From positions 62,001 to 126,000 of the forward strand of contig OZ241908.1 of NCBI GenBank assembly GCA_965203685.1: a stretch of 64,000 nt of DNA, given 5' to 3'. Positions 52,189-61,102 of the stretch are shown one piece after another. Under the pieces are notes generated by a model that was not told where the DNA came from, did not search any database, and saw only the letters and a list, made by a program, of their open reading frames with translations. This DNA is from VXYL01 sp965203685 (GTDB lineage Bacteria > Pseudomonadota > Gammaproteobacteria > Pseudomonadales > Azotimanducaceae). How positions within the stretch are numbered: position 1 is the stretch's first letter; each line of letters opens with the position of its first letter. The translations under genes and the position numbers were made by a program.

Positions 52189-53310
52189 GTGATTGGACTC
52201 AAGCGTTGCGCGTGGTTCGCTTCAGTCGGGCTGGTCGCGGCTAGTATCACTGCCCACGCGGCGTGGCCGCCGAGCGCATCGGGGCTGGTGTTCCTCTGGG
52301 AGAACGGCGAGGCATCCAACACGGTGCCGACCGATGACGGCATTGGCCGGCTGTGTCGACTGGTTCCCGAGGCTCGCGCGACATTCAACCGCTTCTGGGG
52401 GATGGATCTGAGTGACGGCGCCTTCCGTGCAGAACCCGAGACCGACGTCTTGCTGCGGGATGCGATCAGGCAAAGCGACGAGTTCACCATCGAGGCCGTG
52501 CTGACGAGTACGGGCGAGCCTGCCTCGGGGTTTTACGAGATCGTGTCATTCGGTTTGTCGATCGGGGAGGCGGGCCAGTGCAATCAGTCCCACCCGGAGC
52601 CGGAGGCGTTCTGCGACCAGCACGGGTTCGTGCTCGGCGGGCGTTTCAACCAGGTTTTTTTCGGCTTGGCCGGTCCGGAGTCGAGCGGGTCGCGCGTTTT
52701 CGACGTGGGTTTCCAACTCGGAGAACGCCCGCACCACGTACTCGTCACGTTCGACTCGGGCGAACTCGACATCTACCTGGACGGCGAACCCCGGCAGTTC
52801 CCTCGCACCCGATTCGATCTTTCGGCGAGCGACGACGCCGCGCTGGCATTCGGCGCGCCGGGCACGTGGAACGGCCACGTCGAGGGCGTCGCGTTGTATA
52901 CGCGGGCGTTCAGCGCGGCCGACGCGGCCCGCCACTACACCGCCAGCCGGGAACGGCTGGCTGGCCGGGCGGCACTGCCCGTCCTCGAGGTGCACGCGCG
53001 CCTCGTCGAGAAGCGGGCCATTCCGCGGGCCGAGGTGTACCCGGATTCGCTGGTGGTCTACGACTACCGTGTCTTGACGGTCCACGAGGGCGACTATGGT
53101 GACGAGAAGCTACTCGTCGCCCATCGTGGCAACCTGAACGGCAGCCGCAACCGCGCTGTCGGCGACCTGGTGGTCGGCCGGCTATACGTCCTGAACCTCG
53201 AGCCGTTCGAGGACCACCCGCAGTTGGCGGGCCTGCAAATCGTCGCCAACGACGAAGATTGGCACTTGCCGCTCTTCTACGCGGTCTCGGATCCCACGGC
53301 CCCGCCTTGA
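52189..53310 (+). CDS. secreted LamG/concanavalin-like domain protein
   Basis: A 373-residue exported protein (signal CAWFASVGLVAASITAHA). A concanavalin/LamG-like sandwich spans about residues 80-250, with FTIEAVLTS, RPHHVLVTFDSGELDIYLDG and the closing strand GHVEGVALYTRAFSAADAARHY. The C-terminal part has another strand-rich region (DSLVVYDYRVLTVHEGDYG). LamG domains bind glycans or proteins. It ends ten bases before the MBOAT gene, so it probably belongs to that acetylation cluster as a polysaccharide-binding or positioning protein. Start is GTG 52189. Confidence 0.7.
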   Translation: MIGLKRCAWFASVGLVAASITAHAAWPPSASGLVFLWENGEASNTVPTDDGIGRLCRLVPEARATFNRFWGMDLSDGAFRAEPETDVLLRDAIRQSDEFTIEAVLTSTGEPASGFYEIVSFGLSIGEAGQCNQSHPEPEAFCDQHGFVLGGRFNQVFFGLAGPESSGSRVFDVGFQLGERPHHVLVTFDSGELDIYLDGEPRQFPRTRFDLSASDDAALAFGAPGTWNGHVEGVALYTRAFSAADAARHYTASRERLAGRAALPVLEVHARLVEKRAIPRAEVYPDSLVVYDYRVLTVHEGDYGDEKLLVAHRGNLNGSRNRAVGDLVVGRLYVLNLEPFEDHPQLAGLQIVANDEDWHLPLFYAVSDPTAPP

Positions 53311-53319
53311 TGTAAGACG

Positions 53320-54732
53320 GTGGTCTTCTCGTCCTACGTTTTCGTTTTCGTCTTCCTGCCAGCGGTCCTCGTCGCCTACTACCTCGCGCCACGGAAACTC
53401 AAACACCTCCTGCTGACGGTGTTCAGCTACGGCTTCTACGGCTGGGCCAACCCCGCGTTCGCGTTCCTCATGCTGTTCAGCACCGCGGTGGACTTCCGCT
53501 GCGGCCTCATCGCTGGTCGGCAGGATGCCGAATCCGGGGTGAGACGGGCCGCGTTGGTGACGTCGATCGTCACGAACCTGGCGCTGCTCGGCTTTTTCAA
53601 GTACGCCAACTTCGGCATCGACAACTACAACGCGTTGGTGACCGCGCTCGGCGGCGACCACCTGCAGTGGGAGACCTTCTTTAGGATCACGCTGCCGCTC
53701 GGCATCAGCTTCTACACCTTCCAGTCGATGAGCTACACCATCGACGTATACCGGCGTCACGCCGAGCCGGTGCGCAACTTCGTCGATTTTGCCTGCTACG
53801 TCGCCCTGTTCCCGCAACTGGTCGCGGGGCCGATCGTGCGCTTCCGGGAAATCGCCGACCAATTGAGCGACCGTGGCCACAGCTTTGCTAAGTTCGCGCG
53901 CGGCGTCTCGTTCTTCGCCTTCGGCATGGCGAAGAAGATCCTCATCGCCAATCCGTGCGGGAAGATCGCCGACGTCTGCTTCGAAGCCGGCTCGCTCACC
54001 GTGATCGATGCCTGGTACGGGATCGTCGCCTATTCGTTCCAGATCTACTTCGACTTCAGCGCCTACAGCGACATGGCCATCGGCTTGGGGCTGATGCTCG
54101 GGTTCGCGTTCCCGAAGAACTTCGACTCGCCCTACCTTTCGCAGTCGATCACGGAATTCTGGCGGCGCTGGCACCTGTCCCTGTCATCGTTTCTGCGCGA
54201 CTACCTCTACATACCGCTCGGCGGCAACCGCAAGGGGGAGCGGCGTACCTACGTCAACCTGATGACGGTGATGCTGCTCGGCGGCCTGTGGCACGGCGCG
54301 CTGTGGAACTTCGTGATCTGGGGCGGGATCCACGGCGTGATGCTCACCGTGGAGCGGCGATTCGAGAAGGACAGCTTCTACCGGCGACTGCCTGGGCCGG
54401 TAAAGATGGCGGTCACGTTCCTGATCGTCACGATCGCCTGGGTGTTCTTCCGCGCGCCGACACTCGGCCAGGCGGTCGACTACCTCGGCGCGATGTTCGG
54501 CTTGGGCGCCCAGACCGCGGGCGGTCCGATGATCGCCGGGCTGATCTACCAGCCGTACTACGTGCTCGTGATGTTGATCGCCGCGGGCGTTGTTTGGTTC
54601 GCCCCGCAGACGTGGAATTTCACTCGAGAATTGACTTGGGCGAAAGCGGCGTGGTGTGCGGCGGCTTTCGCAGCGGCCCTCGCGGTGATGATGGGCCAAG
54701 CATTCAATCCGTTCATCTACTTCATTTTCTGA
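53320..54732 (+). CDS. MBOAT family membrane O-acyltransferase, AlgI-like
   Basis: A 470-residue polytopic membrane protein of the AlgI/PatA type, about 10-12 hydrophobic segments. Family residues include GPIVRFREIADQL, YFDFSAYSDMAIGLGLMLG, SITEFWRRWHLSLSSFLRDY and the catalytic His near 325 in GGLWHGALWN. It passes acetyl groups across the inner membrane to a periplasmic partner. GTG 53320 begins the gene; its stop is followed two bases later by the AlgJ/AlgX-like gene. Confidence 0.92.
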   Translation: MVFSSYVFVFVFLPAVLVAYYLAPRKLKHLLLTVFSYGFYGWANPAFAFLMLFSTAVDFRCGLIAGRQDAESGVRRAALVTSIVTNLALLGFFKYANFGIDNYNALVTALGGDHLQWETFFRITLPLGISFYTFQSMSYTIDVYRRHAEPVRNFVDFACYVALFPQLVAGPIVRFREIADQLSDRGHSFAKFARGVSFFAFGMAKKILIANPCGKIADVCFEAGSLTVIDAWYGIVAYSFQIYFDFSAYSDMAIGLGLMLGFAFPKNFDSPYLSQSITEFWRRWHLSLSSFLRDYLYIPLGGNRKGERRTYVNLMTVMLLGGLWHGALWNFVIWGGIHGVMLTVERRFEKDSFYRRLPGPVKMAVTFLIVTIAWVFFRAPTLGQAVDYLGAMFGLGAQTAGGPMIAGLIYQPYYVLVMLIAAGVVWFAPQTWNFTRELTWAKAAWCAAAFAAALAVMMGQAFNPFIYFIF

Positions 54733-54734
54733 CC

Positions 54735-56015
54735 ATGGCATCGTTGTCGATCGAGCGCGAACGCCAAGCCCGGGAGGAGCTGGGCGTCACGTCGTTCTCG
54801 CGTGGGGTCAAGGGATTCCTTTTCGGTTTTTTCGTCGCGGTCGTCGGTGGAGGCACGGCGTGGCACCTCGCCGACGAGCTTGTCGACACGTCCGCGTGGC
54901 CGCGCGCGCTCGATCCAACGCGCCTGCTGCCGGGATGGGAGGAGTTGCGTGTCGTGGCATCCGAGGAGGGATGGCCTGCAGCGTTCAAAGCGGCAAACGA
55001 CCGGATTGCCGTCAACATCGCCGACTACGAGGTCGACCTGGAGGATCGCTCGCCCGTGATCGAAGCGCTGGTGCCAACGGTGAACGCCCTCGTCACGTCG
55101 GGGCTGCGGGGCTCGACGGAGTCCGTCTACCCCGGCCGGCAAGGCTGGTGGTTCTATCGACCGGACATCGACTACGTCACGGGGCCCGGGTTCCTGACGG
55201 CCCGTGGACGCGCCGACGACGATCGAGCCTGGGATCCGGTGCCGGCACTTGACGAGCTCCACCGCGAGCTTGCCGCGCGTGGCATCGAACTCATCGTCGC
55301 CGCGGTCCCCGCGAAGCCCACGATCTACCCGGAACGGTTCAGCTCACGGCTGGAGCACACTTCCGCAGCGATCCAGAATCCGTCATACAAACGCTTCCTT
55401 GAACGCTTGGGCCAAGCGGGCATTCGCCACGTCGACTTGAGCCCAGTGCTCATGCGTAGCCGGGATTCCCCGGTGCCCTTGTTTCTCGCAACCGACACCC
55501 ACTGGTCGCCGACCGGCGTCGCCGTGGCTGCCGGGGTGCTGGCAGCGTCGGTCAGGAACCTCGACGTGGCTTGGCAACGGCCCGCTTTGGAATACGCGCG
55601 CTCGCCGGTCGAGGTCTCGGGCTTGGGCGACACGGTTGGCATGCTGGACGTGGCCATCGGGCGCGAGACGGTCACCGTGCAGACGGTCTCTACACCGGAG
55701 GGACGGGCTTGGTCGCCGGATCCCGACGCGGAGATCCTGCTGCTCGGGGACAGCTTCGCGAACATATACAGTCTGCCGACCTTGGGCTGGGGCGGCGGCG
55801 CTGGCTTGGCAGCGCAGTTGAGCGTGGAGTTGGGCCGGCCGGTGGATACGCTGACGATCAACGACAACGGCAGCTACGCCACCCGCGCCGCACTGGCGTC
55901 CGCGATTCGTCGTGGCCGTGACCGCCTGGCGGACAAGAAGGTGGTGGTCTACCAGTTCGCATGCCGAGAGCTTGCGTTCGGCGACTGGAGGATCGGGTTT
56001 CGCTACGGCTCCTGA
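54735..56015 (+). CDS. AlgJ/AlgX-like SGNH acetyltransferase
   Basis: A 426-residue protein with one N-terminal membrane anchor (VKGFLFGFFVAVVGGGTAWH) and a periplasmic SGNH-type domain. Catalytic features are DTHWSPTG near residue 253 and the block GDSFANIYS near 338. It pairs with the upstream MBOAT protein to O-acetylate an exported polysaccharide, as AlgI with AlgJ/AlgX for alginate. No alginate backbone genes are present, so the glycan is unknown. ATG 54735 follows the MBOAT stop by two bases; a much longer frame from 53955 is shadow. Confidence 0.87.
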   Translation: MASLSIERERQAREELGVTSFSRGVKGFLFGFFVAVVGGGTAWHLADELVDTSAWPRALDPTRLLPGWEELRVVASEEGWPAAFKAANDRIAVNIADYEVDLEDRSPVIEALVPTVNALVTSGLRGSTESVYPGRQGWWFYRPDIDYVTGPGFLTARGRADDDRAWDPVPALDELHRELAARGIELIVAAVPAKPTIYPERFSSRLEHTSAAIQNPSYKRFLERLGQAGIRHVDLSPVLMRSRDSPVPLFLATDTHWSPTGVAVAAGVLAASVRNLDVAWQRPALEYARSPVEVSGLGDTVGMLDVAIGRETVTVQTVSTPEGRAWSPDPDAEILLLGDSFANIYSLPTLGWGGGAGLAAQLSVELGRPVDTLTINDNGSYATRAALASAIRRGRDRLADKKVVVYQFACRELAFGDWRIGFRYGS

Positions 56016-56141
56016 GAACTGGCCGGGTACGGGCGATACCGTTAAATCTCGGTGGCTGCCGCTGAGATTTCATGGTACGTCCGGCGCTATGACTGTCGGA
56101 AACCGATGGGTGGTGAATGATGCTGGGTTCGAGGAGGATGC

Positions 56142-57536
56142 TTGAACAGGCGCAACTTCGTCAGCCGCGGACTCGGTGCCGCGGGAGCGGGGGCCGCAGG
56201 AGCCACGCTGCCGGGTTGCGGAATCCTGCGCCCCACAACAGGGCCGATCGTGGCGCAGCAAGTTAGCGGGCGTGTGGTGATCGTCGGCGCCGGCATTGCC
56301 GGGCTGGCGGCGGCGACAGCGCTTCGCGACATCGGCCTTCGCGACGTCGTGGTGCTCGAGGCGCGCGACCGTATCGGCGGGCGCATCTGGACGGATCGGA
56401 TCGGTCAAGGCTTGCCGGTCGATCTCGGTGCGTCGTGGATTCACGGCGTGGAGGGCAACCCGATCGCCCGGATCGCCGCCGAGAACGGAATCGACATCTC
56501 ACCCACCGACTACGACAACGCATCCTTGCACTTCCATGGCGGCGACGAAGCGCTCCGGACGCGCAACCGCCTCGTACGGGGCTTCTGGGCATCGGCACGT
56601 TCAGCGCCCAATGCGCCGCTTCGCGCGGTCTACGAGCAGTACGCGCCGTCGCTTGCGGAGGAGGACAAGCACTATCTGGCGTACGTGCTCAACACTGTCG
56701 TCGAGCACGAGTTCGGTGCCGACATCTCGGACCTTTCGTTCGCGAGCGTCACCGGTGGCAGCAGTTTCGCAGGACACGATGCGCTCTTCGCGGCAGGTTA
56801 CGGCCAGGTCATCGACTCTCTGGCACAGGGCCTGGACATTCGCCTCGAGCACCCGGTGAAGGAGATCGACTACGCGGGACCGGGCGTCGTCCTCCGCACC
56901 GGCCCCGGTCCGACGTTCGAGGCCGCCGCGGCGATCATCACCGTGCCCCTCGGTGTCCTCAAGTCCGGGTCCCCGGCGTTCCAGCCCGCGCTCCCACGCC
57001 GAAAACGGCGCGCCATCGACCAACTAGGCATGGGTGTTCTCAACAAGACCTGCCTCCTGTTCGACGATGTCTTCTGGCAGAAGGACGTCGAGGTGATCAG
57101 CTATGTGGGTGCCGAGACGGGCCAATGGGCGGAGACCCTCAACCTCTACCCCTACACGGGGCGGCCGATCCTCATGATGTTCAACGCTGGCTCCTACGGT
57201 GAGCGGATCGAGGCGTTGCCCGACGCCGAAGTCGTGTCACAAGCCTCGGCCGCACTCGCGGACATGTACGGGTCGGTGCCAGAACCTGAGGATGCGCTGA
57301 TCACGCGGTGGCGGTCGGATCCGTGGGCTTACGGGTCCTACTCGTACGTTCCGGTTGGCGCGTCCTTCAGACGACACTCTGACCTGGCGAGGCCCGTGGA
57401 CGGCAAGGTGTTCTTTGCTGGCGAAGCGACGCACCGGGACTATCCCGCTACGGTACACGGCGCTTTCCTGTCGGGTGTTCGGGCCGCCCGTGAAGTCGCG
57501 ATGCGGGTGGATGCGCCCGTGGAGAGGCTTGCTTGA
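56142..57536 (+). CDS. Tat-exported flavin amine oxidase
   Basis: A 464-residue flavoprotein with a twin-arginine signal (NRRNFVSRGLGAAGAGAAG) that may end in a lipobox (LPGC). The FAD motif VVIVGAGIAGLAAATAL is at about residues 45-61, and VVLEARDRIGGRIWT is the typical amine-oxidase second motif. The late FFAGEATHRDYPATVHGAFLSG is the FAD-contact segment of monoamine, polyamine and amino-acid oxidases. It would release H2O2 in the periplasm. It is a single gene between the acetylation cluster and an AAA protein. Confidence 0.88.
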   Translation: MNRRNFVSRGLGAAGAGAAGATLPGCGILRPTTGPIVAQQVSGRVVIVGAGIAGLAAATALRDIGLRDVVVLEARDRIGGRIWTDRIGQGLPVDLGASWIHGVEGNPIARIAAENGIDISPTDYDNASLHFHGGDEALRTRNRLVRGFWASARSAPNAPLRAVYEQYAPSLAEEDKHYLAYVLNTVVEHEFGADISDLSFASVTGGSSFAGHDALFAAGYGQVIDSLAQGLDIRLEHPVKEIDYAGPGVVLRTGPGPTFEAAAAIITVPLGVLKSGSPAFQPALPRRKRRAIDQLGMGVLNKTCLLFDDVFWQKDVEVISYVGAETGQWAETLNLYPYTGRPILMMFNAGSYGERIEALPDAEVVSQASAALADMYGSVPEPEDALITRWRSDPWAYGSYSYVPVGASFRRHSDLARPVDGKVFFAGEATHRDYPATVHGAFLSGVRAAREVAMRVDAPVERLA

Positions 57537-57594
57537 ATACGGGCAGCCCCGCCATCGCCTTTGAATGCGCTCGGCGCTGACGTAAGGTGCGGTT

Positions 57595-59145
57595 GTGGAA
57601 AAGCGAAGACTGCCGATCGGAATTCAGACCTTCCGCAAGATCCGGGAGGACGACGACTACTACTACGTCGATAAGACCGGCTACGTGAAGCAGCTTACCG
57701 ACGACGGGACGCACTTCTTCCTGTCGCGGCCTAGGCGGTTCGGCAAGAGCTTGTTCCTGGACACCCTGAAGGAACTTTTCGAAGGCAGTGAAGAGCTGTT
57801 TCGAGGGCTTGCCATACACGACTCGTGGGACTGGTCGGTGACACACCCAGTCGTGCGATTGAGTTTCGGCGGGGGCAATTTCAACGATCCCGACCAGATA
57901 AGCGCCTCGGTGACGGAGCAACTGGCATCCATCGAACGCGCCAACGACATCGTCCCGGAGTTCGAAACCTCGGGTGGCCGTCTGGCCCACCTGCTGGCGA
58001 CTCTGCATGATCGGAGTGGCCACCGGGTGGTTGTGCTGGTCGACGAGTACGACAAGCCAATCCTGGACGCGCTGGAGAAGCCGGAGGTGGCGCGGTCGAA
58101 TCGCGACTTCCTGCGCAGCTTCTACGGGGTCGTCAAGGATGCGGACGCGCATGTTCGGTTCGCGTTTCTGACGGGGGTGAGCAAGTTCTCGAAGGTCAGC
58201 CTGTTCTCCGGGCTCAACAACCTGACGGACATCACGTTGGAGTCTCGCTACTCGGCGATCTGCGGCTACACCGAGTCAGACTTGGACGATGTGTTCGGTC
58301 CCGAACTGCCCGGACTCGACCGGGCGCAGATACGCGAGTGGTACAACGGGTATGCATGGCTCGGCGACGAGACGGTCTACAACCCGTACGACGTCTTGCT
58401 CTTGTTCCTCAACCGCCGGTTCGATGCCTACTGGTTCGAGACGGGCACGCCCCGTTTCCTGGTCGACACGTTGTTCGAGCGGCGGGTGCCCTCGATGGCC
58501 CTGCCTGAGATGGTCGGCAGCATGGAGCTGCTGTCGGCGTTCGATGTTGGCCAGATCAGCACCGAGGCGTTGCTGTTCCAGACGGGCTATCTGACCGTCC
58601 GGTCGGTCGAGGGCGTGACGGGAGAGCGGATGTACCGCCTCGCGTACCCGAACCGGGAGGTGCGTCAGAGCCTGAACCGGGCACTTCTCGGGAACCTCGT
58701 CAAGGACGTCGGTCGGAGCCTCAAGAACAGCATCCGACTTCACGAGTTGCTGATCGCCAACGATTTCGACGGAATGCGCGACCTGATCCAAGCCTTTTAC
58801 GCGAGCATCCCCTACCAGTGGTACACGAACAACGACATCGCGGACTACGAGGGGTATTACGCAAGCGTGTTCTACTCGTATTTCGCGGCGCTGGGGCTCG
58901 ACATTGTCGTTGAGGACAGCAGCAGCCACGGCCGCCTCGACATGGCCGTGCGCGCCAATGGCCACATCTACCTGTTCGAGTTCAAGGTGGCGGAGCAGTC
59001 ACCACCCGGCTCGGCGCTCAAGCAGCTCGAATCGAAGGACTACGCTGCGAAATACCGCGCCGCCGGAGAGCCAATCCATCTCGTCGGAGTGGAGTTCAGC
59101 AGCGCTGCACGCAACGTAACGGCATTCGAAGTGGCGCACGCTTGA
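57595..59145 (+). CDS. AAA-ATPase-like / PD-(D/E)XK nuclease superfamily protein (DUF1703 type)
   Basis: A 516-residue protein of the AAA_ATPase-like/PDDEXK_9 family. It begins with RLPIGIQTFRKIREDDDYYY, the ATP-binding RPRRFGKSLFLDTL near residue 45-58, Walker-B-like VVVLVDEYDKPIL near 145, and a C-terminal nuclease-fold segment RLDMAVRANGHIYLFEFKV (D...ExK) near residues 448-468. These genes are common in variable genome regions and sometimes carry defence-like or mobile functions, but their role is unproven. GTG 57595 is the start. Confidence 0.85.
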   Translation: MEKRRLPIGIQTFRKIREDDDYYYVDKTGYVKQLTDDGTHFFLSRPRRFGKSLFLDTLKELFEGSEELFRGLAIHDSWDWSVTHPVVRLSFGGGNFNDPDQISASVTEQLASIERANDIVPEFETSGGRLAHLLATLHDRSGHRVVVLVDEYDKPILDALEKPEVARSNRDFLRSFYGVVKDADAHVRFAFLTGVSKFSKVSLFSGLNNLTDITLESRYSAICGYTESDLDDVFGPELPGLDRAQIREWYNGYAWLGDETVYNPYDVLLLFLNRRFDAYWFETGTPRFLVDTLFERRVPSMALPEMVGSMELLSAFDVGQISTEALLFQTGYLTVRSVEGVTGERMYRLAYPNREVRQSLNRALLGNLVKDVGRSLKNSIRLHELLIANDFDGMRDLIQAFYASIPYQWYTNNDIADYEGYYASVFYSYFAALGLDIVVEDSSSHGRLDMAVRANGHIYLFEFKVAEQSPPGSALKQLESKDYAAKYRAAGEPIHLVGVEFSSAARNVTAFEVAHA

Positions 59146-59170
59146 CACCGTCCGCGAGCGGGCCGGCCGC

Positions 59171-61102
59171 GTGAGCCAAGGCGCCGGAACGGAGGCCCTA
59201 TTCCACGGGCACGACGACCTCGACTTCCGGCGCGTCGTCCAAATCTTCCTTCGCACTTGGCCGTTCATCCGGCCAGCGCTGCGCCACCTGGTCATCTTCG
59301 TGCTCATCTCGGTGGCCATTGCGCTCTTCAGCGCCGCGATTCTGTTCATCATCACGGGCCTGATGAACGGCGCCATCGTCGGCGGCAAACCGCTGGGTCA
59401 ACTGCACGTGTCGATCTATGGATTGGACCCGGCGGTCTTCGTTGACGTTGAGGAACTCGCCCCCGACGCTCGTCGTTCGCTGCGCTGGCTGGTCATCCTG
59501 ACGACGATCCCGCTCGTGGTCGCGGCGGCCGGCGGGGGCATCGCGCTCTACTACTACAGCGTGTGGATCTTCCAGGGCATCAACCAGCGCATGCGCGTGT
59601 CGTTGATCGATCGCCTGCAGGCGCAGTCGCTGACCTACCACGCCAACGCGCGGACCGGCGATGCCATCTACCGCGTCTACCAGGATAGTGCGATGGTGAC
59701 GCAGATCATCCGCGCGATCTTTCTCGAGCCGCTGATGTTCGCCGGTCGCCTCCTGTTCGCCGTTGCCATCGTGGCGGCGTTCGACCCGGCGCTCGCCGGC
59801 ATGCTGGCCGCCGCGACGTTGCCCATCCTGGTATTGGGGCGCGTCTTCTCGTCGCCTCTGCGGCGTGCTTTCCGCACCGCGCGCGAGCGCAACAGCCTGC
59901 TGACGTCGTGGATCCAGGAGAGCGTGCTTGGCGTGCGCGTGGTCAAGGCGACGCGTAGCGAAGCGCTGCGTGAACGGTCGTTCCGGGACTACTCCCTCGG
60001 TGCCTTCGAGGCGGCGTTCCGGTCGCGGACCATGCTGACCGTGCTCGGTATCCTGGCGTTTGTCGTGATCGGCTTGGCGGTGCTCGCGACCCAGTCCACG
60101 GCTGCCATGTGGTCGAATGCCGAGGCGCCGACGTTCGCACGCAACATCCTGCTCGGCTTCGGTTTCGCCGTGTGGAATCTCGGCTCGTTCAGCGCGGCCA
60201 CGGCGCGCATCGGCGACGGCCTCGGGTCGGTGAATGCGCTGATCTCGCTGTGGGGACGGGCCCAGGACATGGCGGTCGGACTTGGGCGCGTCTTCGAAGT
60301 CCTCGACCTCCAACCGGACATCGAGGACGCGCCCGACGCGAAGCCGATGCCGCCGTTCCGAGACGCCGTGCGATTCCGGGACGTGGGGTTCGGCTACCTG
60401 CCGGGGCGGCCGGTGCTGACTGGCATCGATCTCGAGGCGCGGCCGGGCACGGTCACGGCCATCGTGGGGCCGACTGGGAGCGGCAAGTCGACCATGATGT
60501 CGCTCTTGCTGCGCCTGGCCGACCCGGACACGGGAAGCATCGAGATCGACGGCAACGACCTGCGCAAGCTTGAGATCGAATCGTTGCGTTCCGAGATTGC
60601 GCTCGCCACGCAGGAGAACATCCTGTTTTCGGACACCGTGCTGGAGAACATCCGCTACGCGGCCCCCGGTGCGCCGCGCGCCGCAGCCATCGCGGCCGCC
60701 AAGGTGGCGTGCGCCGACGAGTTCATCGAGGCGCTGCCGAACGGCTACGACACGCCCTTGGGCGAACGTGCCACGAAGCTGTCGAGCGGCCAGCGCCAGC
60801 GCATCGTGATCGCCCGCGCGGTCATCAAGGATGCGCCGATCCTGATCCTCGACGAGCCGACGGCGGCGCTGGACGCCGAGACCGAACTGCGGGTGCTGGA
60901 CAACCTCAAGGCATGGGGAAGCGGGCGCTGCATCTTCCTGATCACGCACCGGCTATCGACGATCCGCCGCGCGGACACAGTGGCCTACCTGCGCGACGGC
61001 CGCCTCGGAGAGATCGGGACGCACGACGCGTTGATCGCGCGTTCCGACGGGGCGTATCGGCGATTCGTCAGCGCAGAGACCGTCGGGGCCGCCGGTGGCT
61101 GA
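59171..61102 (+). CDS. ABC exporter half-transporter, first subunit
   Basis: A 643-residue TMD-NBD fusion of the type I exporter (MsbA/lipid A or peptide-export) class. About six TM helices lie in residues 35-330. The NBD has GPTGSGKST (Walker A, near 434), the signature LSSGQ (near 537) and ILILDEPTAALDAE (Walker B with catalytic Glu, near 556). The start is GTG 59171. The gene ends overlapping the second half-transporter, so the pair probably forms a heterodimer. The cargo is unknown. Confidence 0.9.
   Translation: MSQGAGTEALFHGHDDLDFRRVVQIFLRTWPFIRPALRHLVIFVLISVAIALFSAAILFIITGLMNGAIVGGKPLGQLHVSIYGLDPAVFVDVEELAPDARRSLRWLVILTTIPLVVAAAGGGIALYYYSVWIFQGINQRMRVSLIDRLQAQSLTYHANARTGDAIYRVYQDSAMVTQIIRAIFLEPLMFAGRLLFAVAIVAAFDPALAGMLAAATLPILVLGRVFSSPLRRAFRTARERNSLLTSWIQESVLGVRVVKATRSEALRERSFRDYSLGAFEAAFRSRTMLTVLGILAFVVIGLAVLATQSTAAMWSNAEAPTFARNILLGFGFAVWNLGSFSAATARIGDGLGSVNALISLWGRAQDMAVGLGRVFEVLDLQPDIEDAPDAKPMPPFRDAVRFRDVGFGYLPGRPVLTGIDLEARPGTVTAIVGPTGSGKSTMMSLLLRLADPDTGSIEIDGNDLRKLEIESLRSEIALATQENILFSDTVLENIRYAAPGAPRAAAIAAAKVACADEFIEALPNGYDTPLGERATKLSSGQRQRIVIARAVIKDAPILILDEPTAALDAETELRVLDNLKAWGSGRCIFLITHRLSTIRRADTVAYLRDGRLGEIGTHDALIARSDGAYRRFVSAETVGAAGG

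Noticed and set aside
53955..56015. A 686-residue protein that would extend the AlgJ/X gene upstream
   Set aside because: The first 260 residues are an Arg-rich shadow of the MBOAT gene; the real start is ATG 54735 with a membrane anchor.
59198..60949. Long open frame on the minus strand inside the first ABC gene
   Set aside because: It is antisense to a gene with complete ABC motifs, has a low-complexity Arg/His-rich protein and no family features; it is a high-GC shadow.
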